Shown: piece by piece, positions 49,133 to 57,774 of the stretch
How the letters are laid out: every line of letters starts with the position of its first letter
Position numbering within the stretch: position 1 is the stretch's first letter
From: Peterkaempfera sp044755465
GTDB taxonomy: Bacteria > Actinomycetota > Actinomycetes > Streptomycetales > Streptomycetaceae
Length of the DNA: 64,000 bases
Assembly: GCF_044755465.1 (NCBI RefSeq)
Contig: NZ_JBIVRB010000009.1
Location: 152,018 to 216,017, forward strand
Reading direction: 5' to 3'
The notes under the pieces: generated by a model
Databases searched by the model: none
What the model was told of the DNA's origin: nothing
What the model saw: only the letters and a program-made list of their open reading frames with translations
Program-made: the position numbers and the translations under genes

Positions 49133-49149
49133 ATGTTGGGAGCAGTGCC

Positions 49150-49623
49150 ATGTCCCGAGTCCAGCTCGCCCTGCGCGTCGCCGACCTCGAAGGCTCCATC
49201 GCCTTCTACTCCAGGCTCTTCGGCGTCGAACCCGCCAAGCGCCGCCCCGGCTACGCCAACTTCGCCGTCACCGAGCCGCCCCTGAAGCTCGTCCTCATCG
49301 AGGGCGAGAGCGGCGCGGACACCCGCCTGGACCACCTCGGCGTCGAGGTCGCCACCACCGACGACGTCACCGCCGCCACCGACCGGCTCAAGGACGCCGG
49401 CCTGGCCACCTTCGAGGAGAACGACACCTCCTGCTGCTACGCCCTCCAGGACAAGGTCTGGGTCACCGGCCCCGGCAAGGAGCCCTGGGAGGTCTACGTC
49501 GTCAAGGCCGACGCCGACACCCTCGGCAGCAGCGCCGGCAGCACCCCCGCCCCCTGCTGCACCGGTGGCGAGCAGCCCGCCGAGCCGACCGACGCCCCGG
49601 CCGGATGCGCCTGCGGCAGCTGA
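49150..49623 (+). CDS. arsI: ArsI/CadI family VOC (glyoxalase-fold) heavy-metal-induced protein
   Basis: 157 residues from ATG 49150 with GGGAG upstream. Vicinal-oxygen-chelate pattern: 'VQLALRVADLEGSIAFYSRL', 'GVEPAKRRPGYANFAV', 'LDHLGVEVATTDDV', 'FEENDTSCCYALQDKVWVTG' and 'GKEPWEVYVVKADADT', then a Cys-rich tail 'APCCTGG...GCACGS'. The vicinal cysteine pair in 'TSCCYA' is the trivalent-organoarsenical site of ArsI C-As lyases; the related CadI proteins share it. It is divergent from arsR, so induced by arsenic. Demethylation of methylarsenite is the likely job, CadI-like metal binding the alternative. Confidence 0.88.
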   Translation: MSRVQLALRVADLEGSIAFYSRLFGVEPAKRRPGYANFAVTEPPLKLVLIEGESGADTRLDHLGVEVATTDDVTAATDRLKDAGLATFEENDTSCCYALQDKVWVTGPGKEPWEVYVVKADADTLGSSAGSTPAPCCTGGEQPAEPTDAPAGCACGS

Positions 49624-49680
49624 CACCCGCTGCGCCTGGACGGAGCAGCCTCGGCTGACAGCGCCGGTGGCCCCGGCTGG

Positions 49681-50583
49681 TCACGTACGCGCGCGCGGGG
49701 TGCGGTGGTCCTCGCGGTAGAGGTCGGCGGCGAGGGCGATCGCGGTGTGGGTGGCGGGGTGGGTGGTGTGGGCGCGCCAGATGAGGTGGACGGGAACCGG
49801 CTTGGCGTCGCGCAGCGGGCGGTAGCTGATGCCGTCGCGGCGGTACTGGGCGGCGGTGGCCTGGGGGGTCACTCCGATGCAGCGGCCGGTGGCGATGGCG
49901 GCGAGCCAGTCGTCGATGTCATGGGTGTACTCGACTGCGGGCCGGTCCCCCTCGGGCCACAGGTCCAAGGCGGTGGTGCCGGTCCGGCGGTCGATGGCCA
50001 GGGTGCGGCCGGGGAGCTCGGCCAGGCGGATACTGCGGCGGCGGGCCCAGGGATCGTCGGACGCCAGGGCGACATAGCGGGCCTCCTGGCCGATCAGCGC
50101 GTGCGACCACGGGGTGAGGTCGATCGGGGCACGGATGACGGCGAGGTCGCACAGCCCTTCGGCGAGGCCGCCGGTGGGAGTGTTGTGGCGGATGAGGCGC
50201 AGCTCGGTCTCGGGGTGCTGTTGGTGCCAGCGGCGTTGGAACTCGGTGGTGTGCCGGCCGAAGGCGGACCAGGCGTGGCCGATGTGCAGGCGGGTGTGGC
50301 CGGTGGTGGCTTCGCGGACGAGTCGGTCGGCGCCGGCGAGCAGGACGCGGGCGCGGGCCAGGGCTTGGACGCCGGTGGCGGTGGGGGCGATGCTGCGGCT
50401 GGTGCGGTGCAGCAGCCGTACGCCGAGCAGGCTTTCCAGGGCGGCGAGGGTGCGGGAGACGGCGGCTTGGGAGATGCCGAGTTCACGGGCGGCGTCGGTG
50501 AAGCTGCCGGTGTCCATGATGGCGACCAGGCACCGCAGGTGCTTCAGCTCCAGCCCGGCCGCCCTGTTCCGCAGCTCGTCCAT
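49681..50583 (-). CDS. LysR family transcriptional regulator
   Basis: 300 residues. Helix-turn-helix 'ELKHLRCLVAIMDTGSFTDA' and 'ELGISQAAVSRTLAALESLL' followed by 'RLLHRTSRSIAPTATGVQAL'. The effector domain has 'LHIGHAWSAFGRHTTEFQRR', 'ELRLIRHNTPTGGLAEGLCD' and 'IATGRCIGVTPQATAAQYRR'. It is divergent from a DMT-family exporter. A perfect atacg-5-cgtat repeat at 50582-50596 overlaps its own start codon, suggesting autorepression. It probably activates the exporter on an unknown effector. Confidence 0.92.
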   Translation of the reverse strand: MDELRNRAAGLELKHLRCLVAIMDTGSFTDAARELGISQAAVSRTLAALESLLGVRLLHRTSRSIAPTATGVQALARARVLLAGADRLVREATTGHTRLHIGHAWSAFGRHTTEFQRRWHQQHPETELRLIRHNTPTGGLAEGLCDLAVIRAPIDLTPWSHALIGQEARYVALASDDPWARRRSIRLAELPGRTLAIDRRTGTTALDLWPEGDRPAVEYTHDIDDWLAAIATGRCIGVTPQATAAQYRRDGISYRPLRDAKPVPVHLIWRAHTTHPATHTAIALAADLYREDHRTPRART

Positions 50584-50596
50584 ACGTCCAGCGTAT
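50582..50596. promoter_or_regulatory. Inverted repeat over the lysR start, candidate LysR site
   Basis: Arms atacg and cgtat around 5 bp. A second imperfect pair (gcat and atgc) lies about 20 bp further toward the exporter gene. Confidence 0.4.
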
Positions 50597-50651
50597 AGGT
50601 CGGTGGCTGGATGCATTTTGCGTATGCCGGCCGCACTCGCATCGTGGGGGC

Positions 50652-51596
50652 ATGAAGCCCGACTCCTCCCCCGCCGCGACGCCCCGGACCGCGGTGGCCG
50701 ACGGGACCACCGCAGCCGACGGGGCCGCTCCCGCCCGGGGCTCGGGGCACGGGGCCGGGGTGGCGCTGATGCTGGGCAGCGGCCTGTCCACCCAGACGGG
50801 GGCCGCCATCGCCGCGCTGGCGTTCCCGGTCCTCGGACCCGCCGGTGTCGTAGCGGTACGCCAGTGGGTGGCCGCCGTCGTCCTCGCGGCCGTCGGCAGG
50901 CCCCGGCTGCGGCGCTTCACCGCAGCGCAGTGGCGTCCCGTGCTGGGCCTCGCGCTGGTCTTCGCGGCGATGAACCTCTCCCTCTACACGGCGATCGAGC
51001 GGATCGGGCTCGGACTGGCCGTCACACTGGAGTTCCTCGGCCCGCTGACCGTGGCCCTGGCCGGCTCCCGCCGCCGCATCGACCTGGCCACCGCGGTAGC
51101 GGCCGCGGGCGCGGTGGCCGTCCTCACCCGCCCCACGCCCTCCACCGACTACCTCGGCATCGGCCTGGCCCTGCTGGCCGCGACCTGCTGGGCCTGCTAC
51201 ATCCTGCTCAACCGAACCGTCGGCGCCCGCCTGCCCGGCCTGGAAGGCTCAGCCGCCGCCGCGGCGCTCTCCGGCACCCTCTACCTCCCCGTCGGTGCCT
51301 GGGCGCTCTGGCACCACCCGCCCACACCCACCGCACTGGGCTGCGCCCTGGCAGCCGGAGTGCTCTCCTCCGCAGTGCCCTTCCTGGCCGACCTGCTGGC
51401 CCTGCGCCGCGTCCCGGCGCACTTCTTCGGCGTGTTCATGAGCGTGAACCCGGTCTTCGCGGCCCTCGTCGGGCTCGCCGTCCTCGGGCAGCGGCTCGAC
51501 CTCCTCGCCTGGCTCGCCATCGCCGTGATCGTCGGCGCGAACACCGCCGCCGTCTCCACCGCACACCGCTCCACCACCCGCCGGAGCACGACGTGA
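50652..51596 (+). CDS. DMT superfamily exporter, EamA (RhtA-like)
   Basis: 314 residues with ten hydrophobic segments in two EamA repeats. First repeat: 'STQTGAAIAALAFPVLGPAG', 'VAVRQWVAAVVLAAVGRPRL', 'FAAMNLSLYTAIERIGLGLA' and 'VTLEFLGPLTVALAGSRRRI'. Second repeat: 'LLAATCWACYILLNRTVGAR', 'GVLSSAVPFLADLLALRRVP' and 'SVNPVFAALVGLAVLGQRLD'. This is close to RhtA-type threonine/homoserine exporters. A 35-residue disordered N-terminus precedes the first helix. The divergent LysR regulator fits a metabolite-induced export system; the substrate is unknown. Confidence 0.92.
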   Translation: MKPDSSPAATPRTAVADGTTAADGAAPARGSGHGAGVALMLGSGLSTQTGAAIAALAFPVLGPAGVVAVRQWVAAVVLAAVGRPRLRRFTAAQWRPVLGLALVFAAMNLSLYTAIERIGLGLAVTLEFLGPLTVALAGSRRRIDLATAVAAAGAVAVLTRPTPSTDYLGIGLALLAATCWACYILLNRTVGARLPGLEGSAAAAALSGTLYLPVGAWALWHHPPTPTALGCALAAGVLSSAVPFLADLLALRRVPAHFFGVFMSVNPVFAALVGLAVLGQRLDLLAWLAIAVIVGANTAAVSTAHRSTTRRSTT

Positions 51597-51710
51597 AGGT
51601 CCTCATCGCCCGCCTGCCCCGGGCCCGCCGGGATCGACTGGAACGGCGCCCGGGGCCATCCTCGCGTACCGAGGGATCGTCGTCGGCCGACGGCACGAGG
51701 GGGGCCGGTC

Positions 51711-52214
51711 TCAGACGGTGCGGTTCTCCGCGCTGACCATCCAGGCGTGCTTCTCCAGCGAGTCGATGATCGCGTGCAGCAGGTCGGCCGTGGAGGGGTC
51801 CTCGCTGTCGACCTGGTCATGGTGGGTGCGCAGCGTATCGACGGTGGCGCGCAGGCGTGCGGTGACGAGGTCCACAACGGAGCTCACACTCTGCTCGCCT
51901 TCCGGGAACCCGGGGAGAGTGGTGGTCGCCGCCACGGTGTCGGAACGGCCGTCCGGGCAGGACGCGAGCGCGCGCATGCGTTCGGCGATGGTGTCGGCCG
52001 CCTCCCTGGCCTCGTCGACGACCTGATCCAGTTGCAGGTGCAGATCCCGGAAGTTGTGGCCGACCACGTTCCAGTGGGCCTGCTTCCCCTGGAGGTGCAG
52101 TTCCACGAGGTCCACCACGATCTGCTGCAAGGCTCGGACAAGCTGCGGCGAGGCCGTGAACCCGGCGACATCTGCCGAACGCCGGGAGCCCCCAGAGGCA
52201 GCGGAAGCGGTCAT
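51711..52214 (-). CDS. dps: Dps family DNA-binding ferritin-like protein
   Basis: 167 residues, the canonical Dps length. ATG after AAGGAGAAG. Ferroxidase-site segments are present: 'VELHLQGKQAHWNVVGHNFR' (the His), 'LHLQLDQVVDEAREAADTIA' (the Asp and Glu), then 'ADLLHAIIDSLEKHAWMVSA'. The N-terminal tail 'TASAASGGSRRSAD' carries few lysines, so DNA binding may be weak. It assembles as a dodecamer that oxidises and stores iron and protects DNA from peroxide. It is transcribed alone. Confidence 0.95.
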   Translation of the reverse strand: MTASAASGGSRRSADVAGFTASPQLVRALQQIVVDLVELHLQGKQAHWNVVGHNFRDLHLQLDQVVDEAREAADTIAERMRALASCPDGRSDTVAATTTLPGFPEGEQSVSSVVDLVTARLRATVDTLRTHHDQVDSEDPSTADLLHAIIDSLEKHAWMVSAENRTV

Positions 52215-52541
52215 GGTGTCTTCTCCTTCGAGAGCACAAGAGAGCGGCCCCCGGAACCGGAGGCCCCCGGGCCGACGCCCTCAAGCCTACGAAGGTCCCT
52301 CCCCGCCGCCACCCGGCGTCCGCCCGTCCGCCCACCCACCCGTCCGCCCGTCCGGCATGCTCCGCGCGGCTGCCACCTTGCCGTCCCCAGCCGCCTCATC
52401 GTCCGGCGCCGCCCATGCGACGGTGCCCCTGCGCAGTCGACGCGCACCCGCCCGCGCCCTCTCGGCTGCGGCACGGTCGCCCGATCGGACGCACCCTCCC
52501 GGAGCTGCCCGGTGCTGCCCGAGTCGGGTCGGTCGCAGGAG
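52215..52541. other. Intergenic region between dps and the unknown 403-residue gene
   Basis: About 325 bp; both flanking genes point left. It holds the dps ribosome-binding site and presumably its promoter. C-rich direct repeats (cgcccgtccg variants, 52317-52355) are visible. No gene recognised. Confidence 0.4.
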
Positions 52542-53753
52542 TCAGCCGACCCGCTCGACGGTGGCGAGCACCGGTCCCAGGGCGACGGCTGCGGGCGTCC
52601 GTTCGATGTAGTGGCGGAGCGCGTCATGGATCTCAGCCGGCAGGTGTCCGGCAGCGAGTCCCGCGCACAGGGCGAGCAGCGCGCGGACCAGTTCCTGTAA
52701 GGGCGCCGGGAATCCTTCCAGTGCCGTGTCGTCGCCGGTCTTGAGGCCGTCACAGACGGCTCTCATCGCCGCGTCGACGTCCTTGAGCCGGCGGTCGAGC
52801 TCCGGCCCGTCCGTGTCCGTGCCGATGAAGTGGATCAGCGCGGGCCGGAACCGGAGGATGTTGGGATGCCGCGCCCAGAAGGGCGGTCGCGCTCCCTCCG
52901 GCAGCGGGTTCAGCGGCCGCGGCTCACTGTGGCCGACACGGCACCAGTCCAGGTGAGCGGCCCTGGGTATGAAGCGGGGCGGATTGAGGCTCCACCGCCA
53001 GGAGAGCACGGGGGCGAGTCCCTGTACCGGCAGGCCGGTGGTGCGGAAGCGGTCCGGCGGCTGGACGGTGAACTCCGGGGCGCCGTCCGGACGGAAGGTC
53101 AGGCTCAGCTGCCAGGCGCAGCAGTAGCGGCGGGCCTCCGCAGTGATGATCAGCTTCAGCGACTCGTCCGGCGCGAGGCGAACGTGGGTGCGGTCGAGGT
53201 ACGGCCGGGTGCCGATGGGTCGGCGGGTGTACTCGTCGACCTCCCACAGCTGCGACTCGGGCCGGTCGAGGTCGAAGGTCAGTTCGGGCACCGACTGGCT
53301 CCCGGCCGTCTCCTTCCCGATCAGCGCACCGGTCGGCGGCGCGTCGCGTTCGAGGACTTCGGCGCGGATGCCGCGCAGCGTGAGATGGGCGTCCGAGCGG
53401 TTGGTCAGGGTGACGAACAGCACCGTGTGGCCGAAGTCGATGCCGCCGTGGTCCCGTGCCCACCCTGCGATGTCCTCGCCGCCGGTCAGGACGCCCGGCC
53501 CCCGCACGGGTGGGTCGGCGGTGATGGCGTCGAGCGCGGGGAGCACGACATACCGCCCGACCGGATCGTGCTGCTCGACCAGGACTTCCACCGCGTCGGG
53601 CCCGGGTGGCCGGGCCGCCTTCGGCTGGTCGTGGACGTGCATGCCGCCGTACACCGTGCGGACCTGGAAGATCGGACCATTGACCGTGCTGTCCGACACC
53701 GAATTGTTGGTGCTGCCCGCCGCCGAGGCGCCCTGCTCCGAGTCCTGGGACAT
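52542..53753 (-). CDS. Unrecognised actinobacterial protein with a VNGP..GGMH N-terminal motif
   Basis: 403 residues with no signal peptide or membrane helix. The N-terminus is disordered, then 'NNSVSDSTVNGP' leads into 'VNGPIFQVRTVYGGMHVH'. This short beta-strand motif (N-x-S-x-S..V-x-G-P-h-h-Q-h-R-x-h-x-G-G-h-H-h-H) recurs in Streptomyces multidomain proteins, including predicted NTPase and conflict-type proteins. Residues about 50-300 are a beta-rich domain ('DFGHTVLFVTLTNRSDAHLT', 'DESLKLIITAEARRYCCAWQ', 'LTFRPDG'). The C-terminal 100 residues are helical ('RLKDVDAAMRAVCDGLKTGD'). I cannot name a family or function. It is divergent from the CbiX-like gene. Confidence 0.8.
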   Translation of the reverse strand: MSQDSEQGASAAGSTNNSVSDSTVNGPIFQVRTVYGGMHVHDQPKAARPPGPDAVEVLVEQHDPVGRYVVLPALDAITADPPVRGPGVLTGGEDIAGWARDHGGIDFGHTVLFVTLTNRSDAHLTLRGIRAEVLERDAPPTGALIGKETAGSQSVPELTFDLDRPESQLWEVDEYTRRPIGTRPYLDRTHVRLAPDESLKLIITAEARRYCCAWQLSLTFRPDGAPEFTVQPPDRFRTTGLPVQGLAPVLSWRWSLNPPRFIPRAAHLDWCRVGHSEPRPLNPLPEGARPPFWARHPNILRFRPALIHFIGTDTDGPELDRRLKDVDAAMRAVCDGLKTGDDTALEGFPAPLQELVRALLALCAGLAAGHLPAEIHDALRHYIERTPAAVALGPVLATVERVG

Positions 53754-54000
53754 GACCGATACTCTGCCACGCCGGACTGACAGCGTCTCAGGTTCGGTGC
53801 CGGAGGGTCGGCCGGGCCCACGGTGGCGACGTGGGCTTCACCAGGGCGGCGCCGGGATGAGACCGACCCGACTGCCGCGAACCAGGCGACCGGGGCTCTG
53901 GAGCCGACCTGCGGTCGACCCCAAGTTCCGTCACGGACTGTAGTGTGTTCATCACTCCATGGGACCGGCATCCGCACCGTATGACAAGGGTGGTACGACA

Positions 54001-54786
54001 GTGACCGACATGACCGAGACGCCGTACCAACGGGCCGCCGCCGAGTCTGCCGCGAGCGCGCTGCTCCTCCTGGCGCACGGCAGCCTCGACCCCCGGGCGC
54101 AGGAGTCCACTCGCGCGCTCGCCCAGGCGGTCAGGCTGTCCCAGGCCTGCCGGGTCGAGGTCGCGTACCTCCGGCACGTCCGCCCCCGGGCACGTCAAGT
54201 ACTCAGCACGTTCGCCGAGGCCGGACACGACCGTGTGGTCGTGGTGCCGCTGCTGCTGACCTCCGCTTTTCACGCCCGGGTCGACCTGCCCAGGGCGCTG
54301 TCCGACCCGCCGGCCCTGGCACCGGTCGTGACGCCGGTGCTGGGCGGTTCGCCGGGCGCGCCCGACAAGCGGCTGGTCGCGGCGCTGCGGCGCCGCCTCA
54401 CCGAGCTGAATGCCGCGTTTGACGCAGTGGTGGTGGCAGCTGCGGGCAGTAGCGATGTCGAAGCGTGTTCGTCGGTGACCGCCATGGCGTCCGCGTTGGG
54501 CGCGGATCTCGGTCTGCCGTGCCTGGCCGGTTTCGCGTCGACCGCGTCACCGACGCCCGGGGAGGCGGTGGCGCAACTGCGCCTCGCGGGAGCGCACCGG
54601 GTCGCGGTCGCTTCCTACTGCTTTGCTCCCGGTCGGCTGTTTCGCCAGGCAGCCGACTCCTCGACCGCAGCCGGCGCGGTCGGCATCTCCGAGCCACTGG
54701 GCGACGCGCCCGAACTGGTCGAACTCGTCCTGGAACGCTTCCACCAGGCCTGCGACACGAAGGCCGGAGCAGGGAGCGCCTTCTAG
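54001..54786 (+). CDS. Sirohydrochlorin chelatase-like protein (CbiX family)
   Basis: 261 residues. I take GTG 54001, with AAGGGTGG 7 bases upstream; a start 42 bases earlier is possible. CbiX/SirB pattern: 'LLLLAHGSLDPRAQESTRAL' (first catalytic/metal histidine), 'VEVAYLRHVRPRARQVLSTF', 'VVVVPLLLTSAFHARVDLPR' (second histidine), and a second repeat 'DAVVVAAAGSSDVEACSSVT' with 'HRVAVASYCFAPGRLFRQAA', in which the histidines are absent. The two-repeat CbiX fold inserts cobalt, nickel or iron into sirohydrochlorin. It stands alone, 1 kb before cobF. Confidence 0.9.
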   Translation: MTDMTETPYQRAAAESAASALLLLAHGSLDPRAQESTRALAQAVRLSQACRVEVAYLRHVRPRARQVLSTFAEAGHDRVVVVPLLLTSAFHARVDLPRALSDPPALAPVVTPVLGGSPGAPDKRLVAALRRRLTELNAAFDAVVVAAAGSSDVEACSSVTAMASALGADLGLPCLAGFASTASPTPGEAVAQLRLAGAHRVAVASYCFAPGRLFRQAADSSTAAGAVGISEPLGDAPELVELVLERFHQACDTKAGAGSAF

Positions 54787-54946
54787 GCCCGCCACGGCTG
54801 TCGGCGGCACTTATGGACCCGGGCACTGACAACCGGTCGGGACCGACCGCCGCATGTCACAGCCGGAAGCTCTCTGTGGGGCTGTCGAGCAGCCACCGCA
54901 GTGAAACCCACTCGACCGGGTTACCGCCGCGAAGAGATCCTTGGGC

Positions 54947-55496
54947 ATGGAGTTCCTCTGCTACCACCGCGACCGGTCCGGCTCCGCAGCGCTACGCGAC
55001 GAGCTGCTGGAAGAGCTCTGGTCCGATATGGATCGGTACGCGGAGGAATGATCGCCCGGCGCCCGACCTTCGCCGACGACGCCGACACACCCACCGGAAG
55101 CCTGCACATCGTCAGCCTGCCCGATCCGGTGGCCGCCCGCGCGTTCGCCTTCGACGAGCCGAACTACCAGGCCGGCGCCTACCGGAACGTGCTGCTGCAC
55201 CGGTGGCGCCACACGCTGGGGCGCACCATGTGGGACTTCCCCGGCGGCCGGACCGGCGACAACCGGTATCTGGTGCTCGGCCTCGGCACGGGGCAGCCCG
55301 CCGACCTCGCGGTGCCGCCGGACCGGGACGAGCTGATCGCCTACGGGCCGCTGCTGTCCGACGACGGCGCCACCTGGCTGGGCACGGCGGCACTGTCCGG
55401 GCGCCGGACCCGGAGACGGCGCGCGCCGTGCTGACCCCGGACCGGTACGCCGACATCGAGGCACACAACTGGCAGTTCGGCGGGCGGCCGTCCTGA
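54947..55496 (+). pseudogene. YCII-like protein gene split over three frames
   Basis: Piece 1 (54947-55051) reads 'MEFLCYHRDRSGSAALRDEL'...'DRYAEE' and stops at TGA. Piece 2 starts at an ATGA overlap (55048) with 'MIARRPTFADDADTPTG' and runs through 'PDPVAARAFAFDEPNYQAGA', 'WDFPGGRTGDNRYLVLGLG' and 'ELIAYGPLLSDDGATWLGTA'. After a second shift near 55400 piece 3 reads 'APDPETARAVLTPDRYADIE' and 'HNWQFGGRPS'. Joined, they give one full YCII-domain protein of about 180 residues. Two indels, or sequencing errors, have broken it. Piece 2 could still be translated through coupling. Confidence 0.75.
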
Positions 55497-55818
55497 CCGA
55501 GGGTGTCCGGCCGACCTCGCGGCCGCGCGCAGCCTGCTCGGTAGTCTGTCGCGGGCCGCGCCCGGCGGCCGGTCCGGGGCGGCCACCGCCCCGTCCCCGG
55601 CGCCCACCGCCCTGCCGTCCGCGGTCGCCGGCCAGGCGCGGTCGGCGGACGACGACCCCTGCTCCAACCTCTCGTACGGGTGACACCGGCCCCCGGCGGC
55701 CTCACATCCGCCGCACAGGACCCGCCCCGCGTGAGCGCGCCGCCCGGCCGACGATTCAGCGGCGGCGGCCCCGGGGCCGTACGGTCCCGCCGCGCGGGTG
55801 ACCGGCACAATCGTGCCC
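55497..55818. other. Intergenic region before cobF
   Basis: About 320 bp. A plus-strand frame (to a TGA near 55683) has good codon usage ('DLAAARSLLGSLSRAAPGG', ending 'DDDPCSNLSYG') and may be the tail of a lost gene. Nothing else recognised; it should carry the cobF promoter. Confidence 0.3.
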
Positions 55819-56580
55819 ATGCGGCAGATCATCGTCATCGGTATCGGCGCGGGCGACCCGGACCACCTCACCCTGCAAGCGGTCAAGGCCTTCGCCCGCA
55901 CCGACGTCTTCCTCCTCCTCGACAAGAACGAGCAGCGCCAGGACCTGATGCGGCTGCGCCGCAGGATGATCGAGGAGCACGCCGGGCCCGGCCACCGGGT
56001 CGTCGAGGTGCCGGACGCCGAACGCGACCGCACCGCACCCGGCTATGCGCAGGCCGTCCGGGACTGGCGCCGGCGCCGGGCCGAGCTGGTGGGGCGCCTC
56101 ATCGCCGAACACGTCGGCCCCGACGGGACCGGCGCGCTCCTGGTCTGGGGGGACCCCGGGCTGTACGACAGCATGACCGCCGTCCTCGACGAGGTCCTGG
56201 CCGCCGATCCGGCCGCGTTCACCTACGAGGTCGTACCGGGGATCAGCAGCGTCTCGGTCCTGGCCGCCCGCCACCGCACCACCCTCGCCCGGGTCGGCCG
56301 GCCGCTGCAGATCACCACCGGCCGGCGCCTGGCCGCCGACGGCTTCCCTCCGAGATCGCCCGACACCGTGGTGATGCTCGACGGGCAGAGCGCCTTCGCG
56401 GCGATCGACCCCGCCGGGGTCCACATCCACTACGGCGCCTACCTCGCGGGCCCGGACGAGATCCTGGCCTCCGGTCCGCTGCGGGAGACCGCCCCGCAGA
56501 TCGCGCGTCTCCGGCAGCAGGCCCGCGACCGGGTCGGGTGGATCATGGACACCTATCTGCTGCGCCGGACCGACGACTGA
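55819..56580 (+). CDS. cobF: Precorrin-6A synthase (deacetylating)
   Basis: 253 residues, typical for CobF. Tetrapyrrole-methylase fold: 'RQIIVIGIGAGDPDHLTLQA' (GxGxGD motif), 'VFLLLDKNEQRQDLMRLRRR', 'VLVWGDPGLYDSMTAVLDEV' (GDPxxY), 'TYEVVPGISSVSVLAARHRT' and 'TTGRRLAADGFP'. CobF methylates C1 of precorrin-5 and removes the acetyl group as acetate in the aerobic cobalamin pathway, using S-adenosylmethionine. It is away from the other cob genes, as is common in Streptomyces. I choose ATG 55819 ('MRQIIVIG'). Confidence 0.95.
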   Translation: MRQIIVIGIGAGDPDHLTLQAVKAFARTDVFLLLDKNEQRQDLMRLRRRMIEEHAGPGHRVVEVPDAERDRTAPGYAQAVRDWRRRRAELVGRLIAEHVGPDGTGALLVWGDPGLYDSMTAVLDEVLAADPAAFTYEVVPGISSVSVLAARHRTTLARVGRPLQITTGRRLAADGFPPRSPDTVVMLDGQSAFAAIDPAGVHIHYGAYLAGPDEILASGPLRETAPQIARLRQQARDRVGWIMDTYLLRRTDD

Positions 56581-56625
56581 AGCACCCCCGCTCGACAAGG
56601 CCGACCGCCCTGGAAGGATGAGGCG

Positions 56626-57654
56626 ATGTGGTCACAACTGCCGTGGGGGGAGAAGCTCCGGGCCGAGCTGGGTTCGCCCCGACGAGCCCGCAGGCTGGGC
56701 AGCAGCCCGCGATCACGCGTCTGGCGGGCCGAGCTGTCGGGCGCACCCGTGGTGGTCAAGCAGCTCATCGACGGCCCGGGAGCAGCCGAGAGGTACGCCC
56801 GCGAGGTGGCCGCCCTACAGCTCGCGTCCCGGGTCGACCCACCCGTAGTGCCCGTGCTCCTCGGCACCGATCCAGCTGAACGGGTGCTCGTCCTGGAGCA
56901 CCTGGACCACCAGGAGCCGCGCGAGGACTGGCCGGTGGACTACGCGGCGGCGCTGGCCCGGCTCCACGCCGCCACCGACGCTGACGCCGCAGGCAGCCTT
57001 CCGACCTGGTCGGGTCCGACCCAGGACGATGCCGACTCCTTCCTCAGGCTTGCCAGGGCACTCGGCGTAGCGGTGCCGAGCAACGCTCGAACCGAACTGG
57101 ACGGCCTGGTCGACCGCCTGACCCGGACGGTCGGTCAGGCCCTGCTGCACGGCGATCCCTGTCCGGGCAACGACAGGCACACCAGCAGCGGCGTGAGGTT
57201 CATCGACTTCGAACAGGCCGCGCTGGGCAACGGGATCGTGGAACTCGCCTACCTGCGCATCGGCTTCCCGACCTGCTGGTGTGCCACCGCTCCCGATCCC
57301 GACATGCTGGACGCGGCCGAGGCCGCCTACCGCACGGCATGGCGCCACGCGACCGGCACCGAGGTCCAGGGCGATCTCACCGACGCGTGCGCCGGCTGGC
57401 TGCTACGGGGCGACGCCCTGGTCCAGCGGGCCCAGCGCGGGACCACCGACCACCTGAGCAGAATCCCGTACCGTGACTGGAAGTGGGGCACCGCGACCGC
57501 GCGCCAACGGCTGGTACACCGCCTCCGGATCGTCAGCCGGCTGACCGCCGGGAGCAGCGAGCTGCCGGATCTCGGAAAGCTCACCGCAGCCATGCGCGAG
57601 AGCATGCTCACCCGTTGGCCCGCACTTCAACCGCTACCCGCGCAACGGCCTTGA
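56626..57654 (+). CDS. Aminoglycoside phosphotransferase-like (APH) kinase family protein
   Basis: 342 residues from an ATG after GGAAGGATGAGG. Kinase-like fold: 'SSPRSRVWRAELSGAPVVVK' (nucleotide lysine), 'YAREVAALQLASRVDPPVVP', 'VLVLEHLDHQEPRED', the catalytic loop 'GQALLHGDPCPGNDRHTSSG' (HGDxxxxN) and 'VRFIDFEQAALGNGIVELAY' (D-F-E as metal motif). It phosphorylates a small molecule such as an aminoglycoside, choline-like compound or homoserine; the true substrate is not deducible. It follows cobF by 45 bp and may be co-transcribed. Confidence 0.88.
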   Translation: MWSQLPWGEKLRAELGSPRRARRLGSSPRSRVWRAELSGAPVVVKQLIDGPGAAERYAREVAALQLASRVDPPVVPVLLGTDPAERVLVLEHLDHQEPREDWPVDYAAALARLHAATDADAAGSLPTWSGPTQDDADSFLRLARALGVAVPSNARTELDGLVDRLTRTVGQALLHGDPCPGNDRHTSSGVRFIDFEQAALGNGIVELAYLRIGFPTCWCATAPDPDMLDAAEAAYRTAWRHATGTEVQGDLTDACAGWLLRGDALVQRAQRGTTDHLSRIPYRDWKWGTATARQRLVHRLRIVSRLTAGSSELPDLGKLTAAMRESMLTRWPALQPLPAQRP

Positions 57655-57774
57655 GGGCCGATTGGGAGTTCCGATCGCCTTGCGGCGCCATCGCTCCTGC
57701 GCCGCTCCTCGTGCGCGGCCATGCCATGGCCGGCCCGATGGCGCCGGTCTCTGTGGTCGACCGTCACCCCGGCC

